Assembly (NCBI RefSeq): GCF_034424175.1 | Contig: NZ_CP139986.1 | Span: 3,224,001-3,288,000, forward strand | Reading direction: 5' to 3' | Source of the DNA: Kluyvera intermedia | Lineage (GTDB): Bacteria; Pseudomonadota; Gammaproteobacteria; Enterobacterales; Enterobacteriaceae | Length of the DNA: 64,000 bases | In this document: in pieces, positions 44,493-53,942 of the stretch | How the letters are laid out: each line of letters begins with the position of its first letter | Position numbering within the stretch: the stretch's first letter is position 1 | The notes under the pieces: generated by a model | What the model saw: only the letters and a program-made list of their open reading frames with translations | The model's database searches: none | Told to the model about the DNA's origin: nothing | Program-made: the position numbers and the translations under genes

Positions 44493-44566
44493 AACCATGT
44501 CGAAACTAACATATAAGGCCCCCTCTTTCCCTGTACAAAGCGGGAATTCAGTGAGGGAGCAGAGAG
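44468..44566 (-). ncRNA. sdhX: SdhX-like 3'-UTR small RNA
   Basis: The 3' untranslated region of sucD in E. coli yields SdhX (RybD), an Hfq-bound small RNA cut from the sdh-suc mRNA that acts on acetate metabolism genes such as ackA. Here the region between the sucD stop and a strong T-rich terminator is about 100 bases, with single-stranded stretches available for pairing. The 5' end of the RNA cannot be read from sequence, so the left and right limits are approximate. The call rests on position and terminator type. Confidence 0.5.
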
Positions 44567-44568
44567 GA

Positions 44569-45438
44569 TTACTTGATGACTGACTTCAGCGCTTCGCCAA
44601 TATCGGCCAAGCTGCGAACCGTTTTCACACCAGCTGCTTCCAGTGCCGCAAACTTCTCGTCTGCAGTACCTTTACCGCCAGCGATGATCGCGCCTGCGTG
44701 GCCCATACGCTTGCCTTTCGGCGCGGTCACACCCGCGATGTAACCGACAACCGGTTTGGTGACGTGTTCTTTGATATACGCAGCCGCTTCTTCTTCAGCG
44801 CTACCGCCGATTTCGCCGATCATCACGATAGCTTCAGTCTGCGGATCTTCCTGGAACAGCTTCAGGATATCGATGAAGTTAGAGCCCGGGATCGGGTCGC
44901 CGCCGATACCCACACAGGTGGACTGGCCAAAACCGTAATCGGTAGTCTGTTTAACCGCTTCATAGGTCAGCGTACCGGAACGGGAAACGATACCCACTTT
45001 ACCCGGCTTGTGAATATGGCCCGGCATGATGCCGATTTTGCATTCACCTGGGGTGATAACACCTGGGCAGTTCGGGCCGATCATACGCACGCCGGCTTCA
45101 TCCAGTTTTACCTTCACGGTCAGCATATCCAGCGTTGGGATACCTTCGGTGATGGTGATAATCAGTTTGATGCCTGCATCGATAGCTTCCAGGATGGAGT
45201 CTTTGCAGAACGGTGCCGGAACGTAGATAACAGTCGCCGTTGCGCCCGTCGCTTCTACCGCTTCACGCACGGTGTTGAATACCGGCAGATTCAGGTGCGT
45301 GGTGCCGCCTTTACCTGGGGTGACGCCGCCAACCATCTGCGTGCCGTAAGCAATCGCCTGTTCGGAGTGGAAAGAACCCTGGCTACCGGTAAAGCCCTGA
45401 CAGATAACCTTGGTGTTTTTATCGATTAAAATGGACAT
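44569..45438 (-). CDS. sucD: Succinyl-CoA synthetase subunit alpha
   Basis: SucD binds CoA and carries the phospho-histidine of succinyl-CoA synthetase. The 289-residue protein has the CoA-binding Rossmann motif CQGFTGSQGSFHSEQA, the CoA-ligase signature GPNCPGVITPGECKIG, and the active His in KRMGHAGAIIAGGKG (near 246). It overlaps the sucC stop by one base. It is the last gene of the sdh-suc operon. Confidence 0.98.
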   Translation of the reverse strand: MSILIDKNTKVICQGFTGSQGSFHSEQAIAYGTQMVGGVTPGKGGTTHLNLPVFNTVREAVEATGATATVIYVPAPFCKDSILEAIDAGIKLIITITEGIPTLDMLTVKVKLDEAGVRMIGPNCPGVITPGECKIGIMPGHIHKPGKVGIVSRSGTLTYEAVKQTTDYGFGQSTCVGIGGDPIPGSNFIDILKLFQEDPQTEAIVMIGEIGGSAEEEAAAYIKEHVTKPVVGYIAGVTAPKGKRMGHAGAIIAGGKGTADEKFAALEAAGVKTVRSLADIGEALKSVIK

Positions 45439-46604
45439 TATTTCCCCTCCACTGCGGCAACAACCTGCTGTGCTGCGTCCGTCAGACTTTTCGCTGCAAT
45501 AATATTCAGGCCGCTGTCAGCCAATTTTTTCGCGCCGAGTTCGGCGTTGTTGCCTTCCAGACGAACGACAACCGGGACGTTAACGCCCACTTCAGCTACT
45601 GCGCCGATGATACCGTCGGCGATCAGATCACAACGGACGATACCGCCGAAGATGTTCACCAGAACCGCTTTCACGTTGTCATCAGAGAGGATGATTTTGA
45701 AGGCTTCGGTCACGCGCTCTTTGGTTGCGCCGCCGCCAACGTCAAGGAAGTTAGCCGGTTCGCCGCCGTGCAGTTTAACGATATCCATGGTGCCCATTGC
45801 CAGGCCCGCGCCGTTAACCATACAGCCGATGTTGCCGTCGAGTGCAACGTAGTTCAGTTCCCACTGTGCAGCCTGCGCTTCACGTGGATCTTCCTGAGAC
45901 TGGTCGCGCATTTCGCGCAGGTCAGCCTGGCGGAACAGTGCGTTGCCGTCAGCGCCCAGTTTGCCGTCGAGGCAGATCAGGTCGCCCTGTTTGGTGACAA
46001 CCAGTGGGTTGATTTCGATAAGCGCCAGGTCGCGCTCAAGGAAGATGTTTGCCAGACCCATAAAGATTTTGGTGAACTGCTGAACCTGTTTACCTTCCAG
46101 ACCCATTTTGAACGCCAGTTCACGCCCCTGGTAAGGCATAGGGCCTGCCAGTGGATCCAGTGCAACTTTGTGGATCAGATGTGGGGTTTCTTCCGCCACT
46201 TTCTCAATTTCCACGCCGCCTTCGGTAGACGCCATGAACACCACGCGACGAGAGCTACGGTCAACAACCGCGCCCAGGTACAGTTCTTTACCGATATCAG
46301 TCGCAGCTTCTACCAGAATCTGGTTAACCGGCTGACCGTGTGCATCCGTCTGATAGGTCACCAGACGTTTGCCCAGCCAATGCTCAGCGAAAGCGCGGAT
46401 GTCTTCTTTGGAGTTAACGACCTTCACACCGCCCGCTTTACCGCGGCCACCAGCGTGAACCTGACATTTCACTACCCACGGGCCAGCGCCGATTTTTGAA
46501 GCGGCTTCTTCTGCTTCGCGCGGAGTAGTACAGGCATAACCCACCGGAGCCGGTAAGCCATAGCGGGCAAAGAGTTGTTTTGCCTGATATTCATGTAAGT
46601 TCAT
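45438..46604 (-). CDS. sucC: Succinyl-CoA synthetase subunit beta
   Basis: SucC binds the nucleotide and succinate and makes ATP or GTP from succinyl-CoA. The 388-residue protein has the ATP-grasp domain (KCQVHAGGRGKAGGVK), LIEINPLVVT and the ligase motif VNIFGGIVRCDLIADGI. It is separated from sucB by a REP-type repeat, which may mark a stoichiometry break in the operon. Confidence 0.98.
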   Translation of the reverse strand: MNLHEYQAKQLFARYGLPAPVGYACTTPREAEEAASKIGAGPWVVKCQVHAGGRGKAGGVKVVNSKEDIRAFAEHWLGKRLVTYQTDAHGQPVNQILVEAATDIGKELYLGAVVDRSSRRVVFMASTEGGVEIEKVAEETPHLIHKVALDPLAGPMPYQGRELAFKMGLEGKQVQQFTKIFMGLANIFLERDLALIEINPLVVTKQGDLICLDGKLGADGNALFRQADLREMRDQSQEDPREAQAAQWELNYVALDGNIGCMVNGAGLAMGTMDIVKLHGGEPANFLDVGGGATKERVTEAFKIILSDDNVKAVLVNIFGGIVRCDLIADGIIGAVAEVGVNVPVVVRLEGNNAELGAKKLADSGLNIIAAKSLTDAAQQVVAAVEGK

Positions 46605-46642
46605 GTGTTCTATCCATCCTTCAGGTAATCATTATCTTAAAC

Positions 46643-46728
46643 CGTAGGCCTGATAAGACGCGCTAGCGCCGCCATCAGGCATTGCATCAACGCCGGATGG
46701 CGGCGTAAACGCCTTATCCGGCCTACGG
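46643..46728. repeat. BIME (paired REP) between sucB and sucC
   Basis: Two inverted REP units (GTAGGCCTGATAAG and CTTATCCGGCCTACG, with an internal GCCGGATGGCGGCGT) fill most of the 144-base gap. Such elements can stop 3' decay of the upstream mRNA or allow partial termination. Confidence 0.88.
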
Positions 46729-46748
46729 GCAGGTGATACTCTTATTTA

Positions 46749-47984
46749 CTACACGTCCAGCAGCAGACGGGTTGGATCTTCCAGCAACTCTTTAATGGCT
46801 ACCAGGAAGCCTACCGATTCGCGTCCATCAATCAGACGGTGGTCGTAGGACAACGCCAGGTACATCATTGGCAGAATTTCCACTTTGCCATCTACAGCCA
46901 TCGGACGGTCTTTAATGGCATGCATACCCAGAATCGCGCTCTGAGGCGGGTTGATAATCGGGGTAGACATCAGGGAACCGAACACACCGCCGTTGGTAAT
47001 GGTGAAGTTACCGCCAGTCAAGTCTTCTACGGTCAGTTTGCCGTCGCGGCCTTTCAGGGCCAGCGTTTTGATGTTCTTTTCAATGTCAGCCATGCCCAGT
47101 GCATCAACGTCGCGCAGAACCGGGGTTACCAGGCCACGCGGCGTAGAAACGGCCATACTCACGTCGAAATAGTTGTGGTAAACGACATCTTCGCCATCGA
47201 TAGATGCGTTCACTTCTGGGTAGCGCTTCAGCGCTTCAACGACGGCCTTCACGTAGAAGGACATAAAGCCCAGACGGATACCGTGACGTTTTTCAAATGC
47301 GTCACCGTACTGCTTACGCAGGTCCATGATTGGCTTCATGTTGACTTCGTTGAAGGTCGTCAGCATTGCGGTTGAGTTTTTCGCTTCCAGCAGACGCTCG
47401 GCAACGCGTTTGCGCAGACGGGTCATTGGAACACGTTTCTCAGAGCGACCCGCCAGTGGCGCAACCGGAGCAGTCGTTGCCGCTGCCGCTGGTGCCGCCT
47501 CAGCTTTCGCTGGTGCTTTCGCTGGTGCTTTTGCCAGATGTTTCTCAACATCTTCGCGAGTCAGACGTCCGCCGACACCAGAACCTTTGATCGCATTCGC
47601 ATCAAGGCTATGTTCAGCCAACAGGCGACGAATCGCTGGGCTTAAGGCCTCATTGTTTTGCTCTTCCAGCGACGCCTGTTGGCGCTGGGCTGGAGTCGAT
47701 TCTTTGCTTTCTGTCTTAGCACTGCTTTCTTTACCCGCGCTGTTACCTTCACGCAGGCGACCCAGGATCTGACGGGAGGTCACGGTTGTGCCTTCATCTT
47801 CCAGAACGGCATCCAGAATGCCATCCGCCGACGCCGGTACTTCCAGTACCACTTTGTCAGTTTCGATTTCTACCAGCACTTCATCACGCACTACCGCATC
47901 GCCAGGTTTTTTATGCCAGGTTGCCACGGTAGCATCCGCTACGGATTCAGGCAGGTCGGGAACCAGAATATCTACGCTACTCAT
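46749..47984 (-). CDS. sucB: 2-oxoglutarate dehydrogenase E2, dihydrolipoyl succinyltransferase
   Basis: SucB forms the core of the 2-oxoglutarate dehydrogenase complex and transfers succinyl groups to CoA. The 411-residue protein has an N-terminal lipoyl domain with the lipoylated lysine in EIETDKVVLEVPA (near 44), a linker, an E3-binding domain (SPAIRRLLAEHSLDANAIKG), an Ala/Pro linker (residues about 155-175) and the catalytic domain with SYDHRLIDGRE near the end. It is a few residues longer than E. coli (405), mainly in the linkers. It follows sucA by 13 bases. Confidence 0.97.
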   Translation of the reverse strand: MSSVDILVPDLPESVADATVATWHKKPGDAVVRDEVLVEIETDKVVLEVPASADGILDAVLEDEGTTVTSRQILGRLREGNSAGKESSAKTESKESTPAQRQQASLEEQNNEALSPAIRRLLAEHSLDANAIKGSGVGGRLTREDVEKHLAKAPAKAPAKAEAAPAAAATTAPVAPLAGRSEKRVPMTRLRKRVAERLLEAKNSTAMLTTFNEVNMKPIMDLRKQYGDAFEKRHGIRLGFMSFYVKAVVEALKRYPEVNASIDGEDVVYHNYFDVSMAVSTPRGLVTPVLRDVDALGMADIEKNIKTLALKGRDGKLTVEDLTGGNFTITNGGVFGSLMSTPIINPPQSAILGMHAIKDRPMAVDGKVEILPMMYLALSYDHRLIDGRESVGFLVAIKELLEDPTRLLLDV

Positions 47985-47997
47985 TTTGTATCCTTAA

Positions 47998-50799
47998 TTA
48001 ATCGACGTTCAGCGCGTCATTGACCAGATCTTGTTGTTGCTTCTGGTGAACAGACATATACCCTACCGCCGGCGAGGCGGAGGCTGGGCGACCTGCGTAA
48101 CGCAGAGCGGCCCCAAATGGAATCACATCACGGAAATGATGCTGACTGCAGTACCAAGCGCCCTGGTTAAGAGGCTCTTCCTGGCACCAGACAAAATCAT
48201 GGACGTGAGCAAAGGGTTTCAATGCTTCTTGTACTGCCTGGTGCGGGAACGGATACAGCTGTTCGACACGCACGATGGCAACATCTTTTTGATCGTTTTT
48301 GCGACGTTGTTCCAGCAGGTCGTAGTACACCTTACCAGAGCACAGTACGACGCGTTTCACTGCCTGCGGATCCAGTTCGTCAATCTCACCAATGGCTGGC
48401 ATAAAGGTTCCGTTCGCCAGTTCGTCAAGTGAGGAAACCGCCAGCGGATGGCGCAGCAGCGATTTCGGTGACATCACCACCAGCGGACGACGCATACCGC
48501 GCAGTGCCTGACGACGCAGCATGTGATAAACCTGAGCCGGGGTCGATGGTACGCAAACCTGCATGTTTTGCTGAGCGCAAAGTTGCAGATAACGTTCCAG
48601 ACGCGCGGAGGAGTGCTCCGGTCCCTGACCTTCGTAGCCGTGCGGCAGCAGCATCACCAGACCGCACATACGGCCCCATTTCTGCTCACCGGAAGAGATG
48701 AACTGGTCAATAACAACCTGAGCACCGTTGGCGAAGTCGCCGAACTGCGCTTCCCAGATGGTCAGCGTGCGCGGTTCAGCCGTCGCATAACCGTATTCAA
48801 AGGCCAGCACCGCTTCTTCAGACAGCACAGAGTCCCAAACCTTAAAATCGCCCTGCCCGTTGTGGACATGTTGCAGCGGCGTATAGGTTGAACCGTTAGA
48901 CTGGTTATGAATCACCGCGTGACGGTGGAAGAAGGTTCCGCGACCGGCATCTTCGCCTGACAGACGAACCGGTACGCCTTCATCAACCAGCGTGGCATAC
49001 GCCAGGTTTTCCGCGCCGCCCCAGTCAAACAATTTATCGCCCGCAGCCATGGACTGACGATCACCGTAGATCTTCGCGACACGGGACTGCATTTCAATCG
49101 CTTCAGGGATCGTACTGATACGGTTAGCCAGCTCCTGTAGACGCTTCATGTCAACCTTGTTCGGGTAGCTTTCATCCCACTCGTGGTTGAGGTACGGCGA
49201 CCAGGTAAAGGAGTGCATGTTCATAGGACGCCACTCTTTCACCACGCATTCGCCCGCGTCGAGCGCATCGCGATACAGGTTAACCATCTCGGTGGCATCT
49301 TCCAGCGTCGCGACTTTCTCCGCTTCCAGCTTGTCAGCGTAGATTTTGCGCGGGGTCGGATGCTTTTTGATTTTCTGGTACATCAGCGGCTGGGTTGCAC
49401 TCGGCTCGTCGGCTTCGTTGTGGCCGTGACGGCGATAGCAAACCAGGTCGATGAACACATCGCGTTTGAAAGTATTACGGAAGTCCAGCGCCAGACGGGT
49501 AACGAAAGCCACCGCTTCCGGGTCATCTGCGTTGACGTGAAAAATTGGCGCCATCACCATCTTACCGATGTCGGTACAGTATGGCGTTGAGCGTGCATCC
49601 AACGGGTTCGAGGTGGTGAAGCCAACCTGGTTGTTGATAACGATGCGAACGGTACCGCCCACTTCGTAACCGCGCGCTTTGGACATGTTCAGGGTTTCCT
49701 GAACTACGCCCTGCCCAGCGACCGCCGCATCACCGTGAATGGTGATTGGCAGAACCTGATTAATGCTTGGCTGTTCCAGGCGGTCAAGTCGCGCACGAAC
49801 GGAGCCGATAACCACAGGACTTACGATTTCCAGGTGCGACGGGTTAAACGCCAGCGCCAGGTGAACCAGACCGCCTTCAGTTTCTATATCGGAAGAGAAG
49901 CCCATGTGGTACTTCACGTCGCCGGTGCCGAGGTGTTCTTTATGTTTGCCGGAGAACTCGTCAAACAACTCCTGAGACTGTTTGCCCAGGACGTTGATCA
50001 GGACGTTCAGACGACCGCGGTGCGCCATACCTAGCACCACTTCACGCGTGCCGCTCTTACCGGCATGGCGGATCATCTCTTTGAGCATAGGTACCAGCGC
50101 ATCGCCGCCTTCCAGCGAGAAGCGCTTAGCGCCCGGGAATTTCGCACCCAGGTAGCGTTCCAGACCTTCAGCTGCGGTCAGTTCGCTCAAGAAGCGAGTC
50201 TTTTCTTCAGCGCTGAACGTGGCGTGCCCCGCTTCAAAACGCTGCTGAATCCAACGTTTTTCTTCGGTGCTGGTAATGTGCATGTATTCCGCGCCAATGT
50301 GGCCGCAGTAGGTTTGTTTGAGCGCTTCAATCAGCTCGCCCAGCTTCATCGTCTCTTTGCCGATAGCAAAGGAACCGACGTTAAAGCTTTCCTGGAAGTC
50401 AGCGTCCGTCAGATCGTGGAAAGCAGGATCCAGATCAGCAACGATATCTTGTTTCCACAGTCCCAGCGGATCGAGGATCGCATGCTGGTGACCACGGAAG
50501 CGATAGGCGTTGATAAGCTGCAGGACTTTAACCTGCTTAGCATTCGCATCTGGATCGGAAATAGAGGAGGAGTAACGTGAGGCATCCTTCGCCAGACGAC
50601 GGAAATAATCACGTGTTGTGGAATGGAGTTGATCCGGTTTGACTCCGGTGCCAGGTAACTGCTGGAACGTCGAACGCCAGTTAGCGTCTACCGAGTCAGG
50701 GTCGGTTAAGAAGTCTTCATAGAGCTGTTCTATCCAGCTCTGGTTAGAGCCAGAGAGGTAAGAAGAGTCCAACCAGGCTTTCAAAGCGCTGTTCTGCAT
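47998..50799 (-). CDS. sucA: 2-oxoglutarate dehydrogenase E1
   Basis: SucA decarboxylates 2-oxoglutarate with thiamine diphosphate and passes the succinyl group to SucB. The 933-residue length equals E. coli SucA. Visible blocks are the N-terminal MQNSALKAWLDSSYLSGSNQ, GMAHRGRLNVLINVLGK, the ThDP/Mg motif region GDAAVAGQGVVQETLN and NNQVGFTTS, and the C-terminal GEDAGRGTFFHRHAV and LPHGYEGQGPEHSSAR. Confidence 0.98.
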   Translation of the reverse strand: MQNSALKAWLDSSYLSGSNQSWIEQLYEDFLTDPDSVDANWRSTFQQLPGTGVKPDQLHSTTRDYFRRLAKDASRYSSSISDPDANAKQVKVLQLINAYRFRGHQHAILDPLGLWKQDIVADLDPAFHDLTDADFQESFNVGSFAIGKETMKLGELIEALKQTYCGHIGAEYMHITSTEEKRWIQQRFEAGHATFSAEEKTRFLSELTAAEGLERYLGAKFPGAKRFSLEGGDALVPMLKEMIRHAGKSGTREVVLGMAHRGRLNVLINVLGKQSQELFDEFSGKHKEHLGTGDVKYHMGFSSDIETEGGLVHLALAFNPSHLEIVSPVVIGSVRARLDRLEQPSINQVLPITIHGDAAVAGQGVVQETLNMSKARGYEVGGTVRIVINNQVGFTTSNPLDARSTPYCTDIGKMVMAPIFHVNADDPEAVAFVTRLALDFRNTFKRDVFIDLVCYRRHGHNEADEPSATQPLMYQKIKKHPTPRKIYADKLEAEKVATLEDATEMVNLYRDALDAGECVVKEWRPMNMHSFTWSPYLNHEWDESYPNKVDMKRLQELANRISTIPEAIEMQSRVAKIYGDRQSMAAGDKLFDWGGAENLAYATLVDEGVPVRLSGEDAGRGTFFHRHAVIHNQSNGSTYTPLQHVHNGQGDFKVWDSVLSEEAVLAFEYGYATAEPRTLTIWEAQFGDFANGAQVVIDQFISSGEQKWGRMCGLVMLLPHGYEGQGPEHSSARLERYLQLCAQQNMQVCVPSTPAQVYHMLRRQALRGMRRPLVVMSPKSLLRHPLAVSSLDELANGTFMPAIGEIDELDPQAVKRVVLCSGKVYYDLLEQRRKNDQKDVAIVRVEQLYPFPHQAVQEALKPFAHVHDFVWCQEEPLNQGAWYCSQHHFRDVIPFGAALRYAGRPASASPAVGYMSVHQKQQQDLVNDALNVD

Positions 50800-50919
50800 C
50801 GTGATCCCTTAAGCATTTTTATGCTTACTTCGCCGTGGATACTACCACGCACACCGCTGTGCGTGCCGGGGTTCACCTGTTGCGGACTGTCGTATCATCT
50901 GCGTCCGCTAAGGAACCTT

Positions 50920-51020
50920 TAAAAACTGTCTAATAATCTTCGCTGTTCAGGCTACGACTGCGTTACGGCCTTCACTCACTCTGAACATCTCGATTATTAC
51001 CGCTCATATGGCAGTTTTTA
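50920..51020. repeat. 101-bp imperfect inverted-repeat element, unrecognised
   Basis: TAAAAACTG (50920-50928) and CAGTTTTTA (51012-51020) are perfect inverted ends. Inside lie AATAATC...GTTCAG (50932-50950) and CTGAAC...GATTATT (50981-50998) as a second inverted pair. It lies in the sdhB-sucA gap and could fold into one long hairpin. It does not look like the REP class seen elsewhere in this window. Confidence 0.65.
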
Positions 51021-51039
51021 GAGATTTCCTGCTATCTGT

Positions 51040-51074
51040 ACCCTCTCCCTTAGGGAGAGGGTTAGGGTGAGGGG
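51040..51074. repeat. CCCTCTCCC...GGGAGAGGG short palindromic repeat
   Basis: CCCTCTCCCT and AGGGAGAGGG form a perfect stem with a short loop, followed by TTAGGGTGAGGGG. This is a common interspersed repeat in enterobacteria. It lies just upstream (in sequence) of the sdhB stop, within the 297-base sdhB-sucA gap. Confidence 0.75.
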
Positions 51075-51096
51075 AACAGCGCTCCCCTCTGACTAC

Positions 51097-51813
51097 TTAT
51101 GCACTACGTTGCAGCAGCATCGACTTAATATGGCCGATGGCGCGCGTCGGGTTCAGCCCCTTAGGACATACACTGACGCAGTTCATGATGCTATGGCAGC
51201 GGAATACGCTGAAAGCGTCACTTAATCCTTCAAGACGGCTGTCGGTTTCGGTATCGCGGCTGTCAATCAGGAAGCGATACGCCGCCAACAGACCGGCCGG
51301 GCCGACGAACTTGTCCGGGTTCCACCAGAACGACGGGCAAGACGTCGAACAACATGCGCAGAGAATACACTCATACAAGCCATCGAGTTTCTCACGCTGC
51401 TCAGGCATCTGCAGATGCTCACGAGCCGGAGGATTTTGCCCATTATTCAACAAGTAAGGCTTAATCTTCTCATATTGTGCATAGAATTGCCCCATGTCTA
51501 CCACCAAATCGCGGATAACCGGCAAACCTGGCAGTGGACGGATAACAATTTTCTTGCCCGGTTGATTCAGCGCAGAGATCGGCGTGATACAGGCCAGACC
51601 ATTTTTGCCGTTCATGTTCAGGCCGTCAGAGCCACAAACCCCTTCACGGCAAGAGCGACGGAACGACAACGACGGGTCGGTTTCTTTCAGCTGCATCAGT
51701 GCATCGAGCAGCATCATGTCGCGACCTTCTTCCGCTTCCAGGGTGTAATCCTGCATGCGCGGAGCATCGTCTACGTCCGGGTTATAACGATAAACTGAGA
51801 ATTCGAGTTTCAT
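51097..51813 (-). CDS. sdhB: Succinate dehydrogenase iron-sulfur subunit
   Basis: SdhB passes electrons from SdhA to the quinone site through three clusters. The 238-residue protein has the [2Fe-2S] ligands in SCREGVCGSDGLNMNGKNGLAC (split here as CREGVCGSDG and GLACIT), the [4Fe-4S] CILCACCSTSCP and the [3Fe-4S] CHSIMNCVSVCPKGLNP. It follows sdhA by 15 bases. Confidence 0.98.
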   Translation of the reverse strand: MKLEFSVYRYNPDVDDAPRMQDYTLEAEEGRDMMLLDALMQLKETDPSLSFRRSCREGVCGSDGLNMNGKNGLACITPISALNQPGKKIVIRPLPGLPVIRDLVVDMGQFYAQYEKIKPYLLNNGQNPPAREHLQMPEQREKLDGLYECILCACCSTSCPSFWWNPDKFVGPAGLLAAYRFLIDSRDTETDSRLEGLSDAFSVFRCHSIMNCVSVCPKGLNPTRAIGHIKSMLLQRSA

Positions 51814-51828
51814 TGTCCTGTCTCCGCA

Positions 51829-53595
51829 TTAATAAGTACGAATCTTCGGCGGGAATGCCGGACGCAGTTTTGGTTCCATATTGACGCTACGACGCGTCAT
51901 GGATTCCGATTCTGGCAGATACAGGGAATGACACAGCCAGTTCGCATCGTCACGATCCGGATAGTCGAAGCGGCTATGGGCGCCACGGCTTTCAGTACGG
52001 AAGTTGGCAGACACCGCAGTCGCGTAAGCGGTTTCCATCAGGTTATCCAGCTCCAGGCACTCGACGCGTTGGGTGTTGAACTCGCTGGACGTGTCATCCA
52101 GACGGGCATTTTTCAGACGCTCGCGGATCGCTTTCAGCTGTTCAAGACCTTTCGCCATCGCATCACCTTCACGGAATACCGAGAAGTTATGCTGCATACA
52201 TTCTTGCAGTGCTTTACGGATTTCGACCGGATCTTCGCCATCACGGTTACCGTTCCAGCGGTTCAGGCGTTCCAGAGAAGCATCAATCTCTTCTTCTGTG
52301 GCATCACGCAGATCACCCTGCTCGGCAATAGACTCTTGCAGATGCAGACCGACCGCACGACCGAACACCACCAGATCCAGCAGCGAGTTGCCGCCCAGAC
52401 GGTTCGCGCCGTGTACCGATACGCAGGCGATTTCACCGACAGCAAACAGACCAGGAATCACCACGTCTTCACCCTGCTCGTTCACGGTCAGCGCCTGACC
52501 GCTTACGCGGGTCGGAATACCGCCCATCATGTAGTGGCAAGTTGGGATAACCGGAATCGGTTCTTTCACCGGGTCAACGTGAGCAAAGGTACGGGAGAGT
52601 TCAAGGATGCCCGGCAGACGGGATTCGAGAACTTCTTTACCCAGATGGTCGAGTTTCAGTTTGGCGTGCGGGCCCCATGGACCATCGCAGCCACGACCTT
52701 CACGGATTTCGATCATGATGGAACGTGCCACCACGTCACGACCCGCCAGGTCTTTCGCATTCGGGGCATAACGCTCCATAAAGCGCTCGCCGTGCTTGTT
52801 CAGCAGGTAACCGCCTTCACCACGGCAGCCTTCGGTGACCAGAACCCCTGCCCCGGCGATACCGGTTGGGTGGAACTGCCACATTTCCATATCCTGCACC
52901 GGTACACCGGCGCGGATTGCCATACCGACACCGTCACCGGTATTGATATGCGCGTTAGTGGTGGACTGGTAAATACGGCCTGCACCGCCGGTTGCCAGCA
53001 CGGTAGCGCGGGCTTTGAAGTAAACCACTTCACCGGTTTCGATACACAGCGCGGTACAACCGACCACTGCGCCATCGGCGTTTTTCACCAGATCCAGCGC
53101 GTACCACTCAGAGAAAATAGTGGTGTGGTTTTTCAGGTTCTGCTGGTACAACGTGTGCAGCAGAGCGTGACCGGTACGGTCAGCCGCCGCTGCGGTACGT
53201 GCCGCCTGCTCGCCGCCGAAGTTTTTCGACTGGCCGCCAAACGGACGTTGATAGATGGTGCCATCATCCAGACGGGAGAACGGCAAGCCCATATGGTCCA
53301 GCTCCAGAATCGCTTCCGGGCCGGTCTTACACATATATTCAATCGCGTCCTGGTCACCGATGTAGTCCGACCCTTTTACGGTGTCGTACATGTGCCATTC
53401 CCAGTTATCTTCATGGGTATTACCGAGCGCCACGGTGATGCCACCCTGCGCTGAAACGGTATGGGAACGGGTCGGGAACACTTTAGACAACAGCGCACAG
53501 GTCTGTCCGCTTTGGGAAATTTGCAGCGCCGCGCGCATACCTGCGCCACCGGCACCAATCACAACAGCATCAAATTCTCTGACTGGCAGTTTCAT
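51829..53595 (-). CDS. sdhA: Succinate dehydrogenase flavoprotein subunit
   Basis: SdhA oxidises succinate to fumarate with covalent FAD. The 588-residue protein has the FAD motif VVIGAGGAGMRAALQ, the FAD-linked His45 in RSHTVSAQGG and the active-site Arg region GCRGEGGYLLN and HGANRLGGNSLLDLV. The ATG at 53595 (MKLPVREFDAVVIG) overlaps the sdhD stop (TGATG); an ATG at 53607 would add four residues. Nearly identical to E. coli. Confidence 0.98.
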   Translation of the reverse strand: MKLPVREFDAVVIGAGGAGMRAALQISQSGQTCALLSKVFPTRSHTVSAQGGITVALGNTHEDNWEWHMYDTVKGSDYIGDQDAIEYMCKTGPEAILELDHMGLPFSRLDDGTIYQRPFGGQSKNFGGEQAARTAAAADRTGHALLHTLYQQNLKNHTTIFSEWYALDLVKNADGAVVGCTALCIETGEVVYFKARATVLATGGAGRIYQSTTNAHINTGDGVGMAIRAGVPVQDMEMWQFHPTGIAGAGVLVTEGCRGEGGYLLNKHGERFMERYAPNAKDLAGRDVVARSIMIEIREGRGCDGPWGPHAKLKLDHLGKEVLESRLPGILELSRTFAHVDPVKEPIPVIPTCHYMMGGIPTRVSGQALTVNEQGEDVVIPGLFAVGEIACVSVHGANRLGGNSLLDLVVFGRAVGLHLQESIAEQGDLRDATEEEIDASLERLNRWNGNRDGEDPVEIRKALQECMQHNFSVFREGDAMAKGLEQLKAIRERLKNARLDDTSSEFNTQRVECLELDNLMETAYATAVSANFRTESRGAHSRFDYPDRDDANWLCHSLYLPESESMTRRSVNMEPKLRPAFPPKIRTY

Positions 53596-53942
53596 CACAC
53601 ACCCCACACCACAACAAATCCATAGATAACGTAAACCAGCAGCGCAACAACAATAAGCAGTTGCAGCGTCAGGCGCAGAGCCAGTGGTTTAACGTAGTCG
53701 GTTAACACCTGCCACATGCCGATCCAGGCATGAATCAAGATTGAGAACAGAGCCAGCAAGGTGAACACTTTGGTGAACGCAGAGGCAAAGAAACCACTCC
53801 AGACTTCCCACGTGACGTCACCCGTAATCGCGAAGAAGCCAACCATATAGATAATGTAGAGCGTGAGGACAATGGCAGTGGCGCGGACCAGGATGAAGTC
53901 ATGTACGCCGTTGCGTCCTAATGCTGAGGCGTTGCTTACCAT
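53595..53942 (-). CDS. sdhD: Succinate dehydrogenase membrane anchor SdhD
   Basis: SdhD, a 115-residue protein with three membrane helices, helps hold SdhAB on the membrane and shapes the quinone and heme sites (conserved HAWIGMWQVLTDY with the heme-ligand His and quinone-site Tyr). It overlaps sdhC by 7 bases and sdhA by one. Confidence 0.97.
   Translation of the reverse strand: MVSNASALGRNGVHDFILVRATAIVLTLYIIYMVGFFAITGDVTWEVWSGFFASAFTKVFTLLALFSILIHAWIGMWQVLTDYVKPLALRLTLQLLIVVALLVYVIYGFVVVWGV

Noticed and set aside
44301..44516. 71-codon plus-strand frame between cydA and sucD
   Set aside because: It runs through the sucD terminator and has no ribosome binding site or recognisable protein features.
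51928..53454. 508-codon frame opposite sdhA
   Set aside because: Long only because of codon bias in the highly expressed sdhA; no start signal or protein motif, and sdhA is certain.
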